From: Rhizobium jaguaris
Lineage (GTDB): Bacteria; Pseudomonadota; Alphaproteobacteria; Rhizobiales; Rhizobiaceae
DNA: 64,000 bases
Assembly: GCF_003627755.1 (NCBI RefSeq)
Contig: NZ_CP032695.1
Coordinates: 62,001-126,000, forward strand
Direction of reading: 5' to 3'
Shown: one piece after another, positions 61,594 through 64,000 of the stretch
How positions within the stretch are numbered: position 1 is the stretch's first letter
How the letters are laid out: every line of letters begins with the position of its first letter
The notes under the pieces: model-generated
The model's database searches: none
What the model was told of the DNA's origin: nothing
Seen by the model: the letters and a program-made list of their open reading frames with translations, nothing else
Translations under genes and position numbers: made by a program

Positions 61594-62283
61594 TCAGGGC
61601 GTGCGGGTACCTGCTGAGGCAATCATGTAGCCCGCGCCCGGCACGGTCTGAATGAGTTGCGTATCGAAACCGTTGTCGAGCTTGCGCCGCAGGCGATGAA
61701 TGTGCATTTCGATAATGTTGCCACGGGGTTCGAAGTCGTAATTCCAGCCTGCCTCGAGCAGCATGGACCGGGTGACGACCTGGCCCGCATGAAGCATCAA
61801 TGTCTGAAGCAACAAGAACTCGCGGTGGTGAAGCGCGATCGGTCGTCCGGCGCGCGCTGCGCTTCGCCGCCGCAGATCGAGCTCAAGGTCGCCGACGCGC
61901 AACATGGTGGTGTTGCGGTGACGGCCAGCGCGGCGGCTTAGCGCTTCGAGCCGGGCAAGAACCTCTGAAAAGGCGTAGGGCTTGACGAGATAATCGTCGC
62001 AACCAGCGCGAAGGCCCTCGATCCGATGGCTGGTGGTGGCAAGTGCGCTAATCATGAGAATCGGCAGTTCAAGCTGATCGTCACGAAGACGCCGCACGAT
62101 ATCGAGTCCGTCCATCCCTGGAAGCATCCTGTCTAGGATCATGGCATCGTAGATGCCCTCGAGAGCCATGGTCAAGCCGGTATCGCCATCGGGTGCCCGG
62201 TCGACGATGTAGCCGCTCTCCGACAAACCCCGCGTCAAATATGCGGCGGTCTTTTCATCGTCTTCTACGATCAGGATACGCAT
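61594..62283 (-). CDS. OmpR-family response regulator of the efflux operon
   Basis: 229 residues from ATG 62283 (a longer frame to 62325 is less likely). Receiver with Asp51 (MILDRMLPGMDG) and Lys in CDDYLVKPYAF; winged helix with RPIALHHREFLLLQTLM and GNIIEMHIHRLRRKLDNGFD. It precedes the adaptor by 166 nt on the same strand, but no kinase follows. The divergent system at 62513-64000 could supply the kinase. Confidence 0.92.
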   Translation of the reverse strand: MRILIVEDDEKTAAYLTRGLSESGYIVDRAPDGDTGLTMALEGIYDAMILDRMLPGMDGLDIVRRLRDDQLELPILMISALATTSHRIEGLRAGCDDYLVKPYAFSEVLARLEALSRRAGRHRNTTMLRVGDLELDLRRRSAARAGRPIALHHREFLLLQTLMLHAGQVVTRSMLLEAGWNYDFEPRGNIIEMHIHRLRRKLDNGFDTQLIQTVPGAGYMIASAGTRTP

Positions 62284-62512
62284 GATTTTGCCGTCCGATG
62301 CGAGATTAAGCGATTCAACGAACACCGGTCGCTACCGAAGCCAGTCCCGCAATCGGCTCACATACTTGGGTGCACATTGCGGAAAAGCCAAGATTAATTA
62401 GATTTCATGTTCGTGCGAAGCATAGGCTGATATTCAAGTGAGATAGTGGCTGCACACGCTAGGCTGGTTGACTTGAGTCGACACGGCTGGCAACTGGTGC
62501 CGGAGAAATGCG
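62284..62512. promoter_or_regulatory. Divergent promoter region between two response-regulator genes
   Basis: 229 nt between divergent regulators, so it must hold both promoters. AT-rich from about 62380 to 62420. No clear direct repeat was identified. Confidence 0.4.
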
Positions 62513-63196
62513 ATGTCACGAATCCTGGTGGTCGAAGACGATGAGCGAACCTCGGAGGAGATCGAGGCCGCGCTTGCCGATGCTGCCCATCGTGTCGAGC
62601 GGGTGGCCACCGGGCGTGAAAGCATTCTTTTGGCTATTGCCGAGACGTTCGATGCCATTATTCTCGACCGCATGCTGCCGGGCGATGTCGACGGCCTCGG
62701 TGTCCTTGCAGCGCTGCGCGCTGCGGGCGTGCAGACACCGGTCCTCATCCTGAGTGCACTGTCGGCCGTGGACGAGCGTGTTCGCGGCCTCAAGGCTGGC
62801 GGGGACGACTACCTGACTAAACCGTTCGAATTCCTGGAATTGACGGCACGACTGGACGTTCTCATGAAGCGGCGATCCGGCCCGATTGTCGCGACAGTCC
62901 TGCGCGTCGGTGATCTGGAGCTGGACCTCCTGAGGCACGTGGTACGCCGAGCAGGCGATGTCGTCGATCTGTTGCCACGTGAATACCGTCTTCTGGAATA
63001 TCTTATGCAGCATGCAGGTCAGATCGTCACCAGAACGATGCTTTTCGAGGAAGTTTGGCACTATCGCTATGACGAACCGACCAACCTGATCGACGTGCAT
63101 GTGAGCAAGCTGCGCCGTAAGATCGATCAAGCGGGTGCCGCTTCCATGATTCAAACCATCAGGGGCTCGGGCTATGTTCTTGCAGCGCCTAAATGA
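62513..63196 (+). CDS. OmpR-family response regulator
   Basis: 227 residues. Receiver with VEDDERT, Asp52 (AIILDRMLPGDVDG) and Lys in GGDDYLTKPFEF; winged helix with DLLPREYRLLEYLMQHAG and TNLIDVHVSKLRRKIDQ. Closely similar in key segments to the divergent regulator at 61594. First gene of a pair with the kinase that overlaps its 3' end by 23 nt. Confidence 0.92.
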   Translation: MSRILVVEDDERTSEEIEAALADAAHRVERVATGRESILLAIAETFDAIILDRMLPGDVDGLGVLAALRAAGVQTPVLILSALSAVDERVRGLKAGGDDYLTKPFEFLELTARLDVLMKRRSGPIVATVLRVGDLELDLLRHVVRRAGDVVDLLPREYRLLEYLMQHAGQIVTRTMLFEEVWHYRYDEPTNLIDVHVSKLRRKIDQAGAASMIQTIRGSGYVLAAPK

Positions 63197-64000
63197 CATC
63201 TGCCGGACGACCAGCTTTCGCCTGTCGATGTCGTTCCTGGCCTTGTTCGGGCTAGCGTCCCTTGTGCTCTTCAGTTTCATGTATCTTGAAACGAAGAACT
63301 TCATGCAGAACAAGGTCGACGAATGGGTCCGGAGCGAAGTGCAGGAGTTTGCCCAGCGTCCTATCGATGACATAGTCTTTCGGCTGGGAGGCCGAACAGC
63401 GCGAGGGCCGGATGTCGAGCGTCCGATCGCATTGTTCGACAAAGCGGGCGTTCGCGTGGCTGGCAGCGACATTCTGCTTCCGTCAACGGCTCCCGACGGA
63501 GATGGTTTGTTCGATTTCAGAATTCAGGGACCTCCGGGACATACGCATTTCCGCGGCGTGGTCCACCGCCTCGCGTCTGGACACAGTCTGCTGGTCGCCC
63601 AAGACGTCGGTGAGTTGCGCGAGTTCGACGAAGTGCTTTCCGGTGCGATGCTGCTCGCCGGGACTATCATAGCCGCCATGGGGCTGGCCGGGGCCGCTAT
63701 AGTGGGGACCGGCGCAGTCGGCCAAATCGATGGCATTACGCGTGCCGCGCGCGACATCATGGCAGGCGACCTTTCGAAGCGGCTGCCGGCGCGGGGCAAT
63801 TCAGGAGACGTCGCCCGGTTGGCGAACGTGGTCAACGAGATGCTTGCCGAGATCGAGCGGTTGATGCACGAGGTCAAGGGTGTCTGCGACAACATTGCTC
63901 ACGATTTGCGCACACCTCTAACGCGTCTGCTGGCAGGACTTGAGCGGGTCCAACGTCGCGCCTCCTCGATGGACGACTATCGCCACGGCGTCGACGAAGC
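63174..64000 (+). CDS. Sensor histidine kinase, 3' end cut by window edge
   Basis: My translation from ATG 63174 runs open to the window end (275 codons). Membrane helix about 16-36 (SMSFLALFGLASLVLFSFMY), a periplasmic part to about 155, second helix about 158-182 (LLAGTIIAAMGLAGAAIVG), HAMP (ARDIMAGDLSKRLPARGN) and the phospho-acceptor His243 (CDNIAHDLRTPLTRLLAG). The catalytic ATPase domain lies beyond the edge. It partners the regulator at 62513 and perhaps the one at 61594. Confidence 0.88.
   Translation, partial: MFLQRLNDICRTTSFRLSMSFLALFGLASLVLFSFMYLETKNFMQNKVDEWVRSEVQEFAQRPIDDIVFRLGGRTARGPDVERPIALFDKAGVRVAGSDILLPSTAPDGDGLFDFRIQGPPGHTHFRGVVHRLASGHSLLVAQDVGELREFDEVLSGAMLLAGTIIAAMGLAGAAIVGTGAVGQIDGITRAARDIMAGDLSKRLPARGNSGDVARLANVVNEMLAEIERLMHEVKGVCDNIAHDLRTPLTRLLAGLERVQRRASSMDDYRHGVDE

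Noticed and set aside
62516..63472. 318-codon minus-strand frame
   Set aside because: Antisense to the response regulator and kinase, both with clear motifs.

Overview
This is a high-GC alphaproteobacterial window, almost certainly from the Rhizobiaceae (Rhizobium/Agrobacterium group). The strongest pointer is a RepA/RepB partition pair of the repABC type (12136-14336) with two perfect 16-bp parS-like palindromes upstream (11064-11079 and 11965-11980). No repC follows, so this is a partition module without its initiator inside the window. The replicon is probably a plasmid, chromid or integrated plasmid. The rest is accessory: stress defence, envelope remodelling, transport and many two-component systems. 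No rRNA, tRNA, CRISPR array or phage was seen.

Layout. 1-3259: two flavin oxidoreductases (an Old Yellow Enzyme cut by the window edge and a luciferase-like monooxygenase) and a leaderless HtrA-like protease. 3532-10810: an oxidative-stress block with convergent ohrR/ohr, a DipZ-like membrane thiol reductase in an operon with an exported MsrA, a two-component system and a Tat-exported alpha/beta hydrolase. Upstream regions of ohr, dipZ-msrA and the hydrolase share sequence elements. 11064-15328: parS sites, a DUF4168 protein, repA-repB, a small membrane protein and an exported protein. 15700-19193: a B12-binding radical SAM enzyme, a DeoR regulator and a PdxA-family dehydrogenase. 19384-22245: a four-gene operon PepSY protein - cytochrome b561 - response regulator - histidine kinase. 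22375-28715: a chromate block with chrB-chrA-MFS on the minus strand and, divergently, a superoxide dismutase-rhodanese fusion, a stand-alone ChrB C-terminal domain and a two-repeat DUF1259 protein.

28771-39827 looks like one envelope-remodelling island. It holds a receiver-membrane-tyrosine phosphatase fusion, an FtsX-like exporter with one permease and two ATPases, an exported protein, a divergent two-component system, and then DedA, PAP2 phosphatase and ArnT-like glycosyltransferase genes. Related direct/inverted repeats lie in front of several of these units, which suggests one regulon.

40020-48788 holds a peptide-type ABC importer (DppB, DppC, fused DppDF ATPase) divergent from an EthD-like protein, an aldo/keto reductase, the solute-binding protein and a second EthD-like protein. 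A 53-bp-arm palindrome lies between the two units. 49281-49487 is an IS6-family remnant. 49711-54250 has a degenerate GGDEF protein, a CorA transporter, a DUF4337 protein and a HARP-like protein. At 54584-54700 a sigma70-like promoter runs into three consecutive hairpins, a good small-RNA candidate. 54908-62283 is a compound efflux operon on the minus strand: response regulator, RND adaptor, RND pump, ABC permease and ABC ATPase. The adaptor reads out of frame about 200 nt into the pump gene. The window ends in a divergent two-component system whose kinase is cut by the edge.
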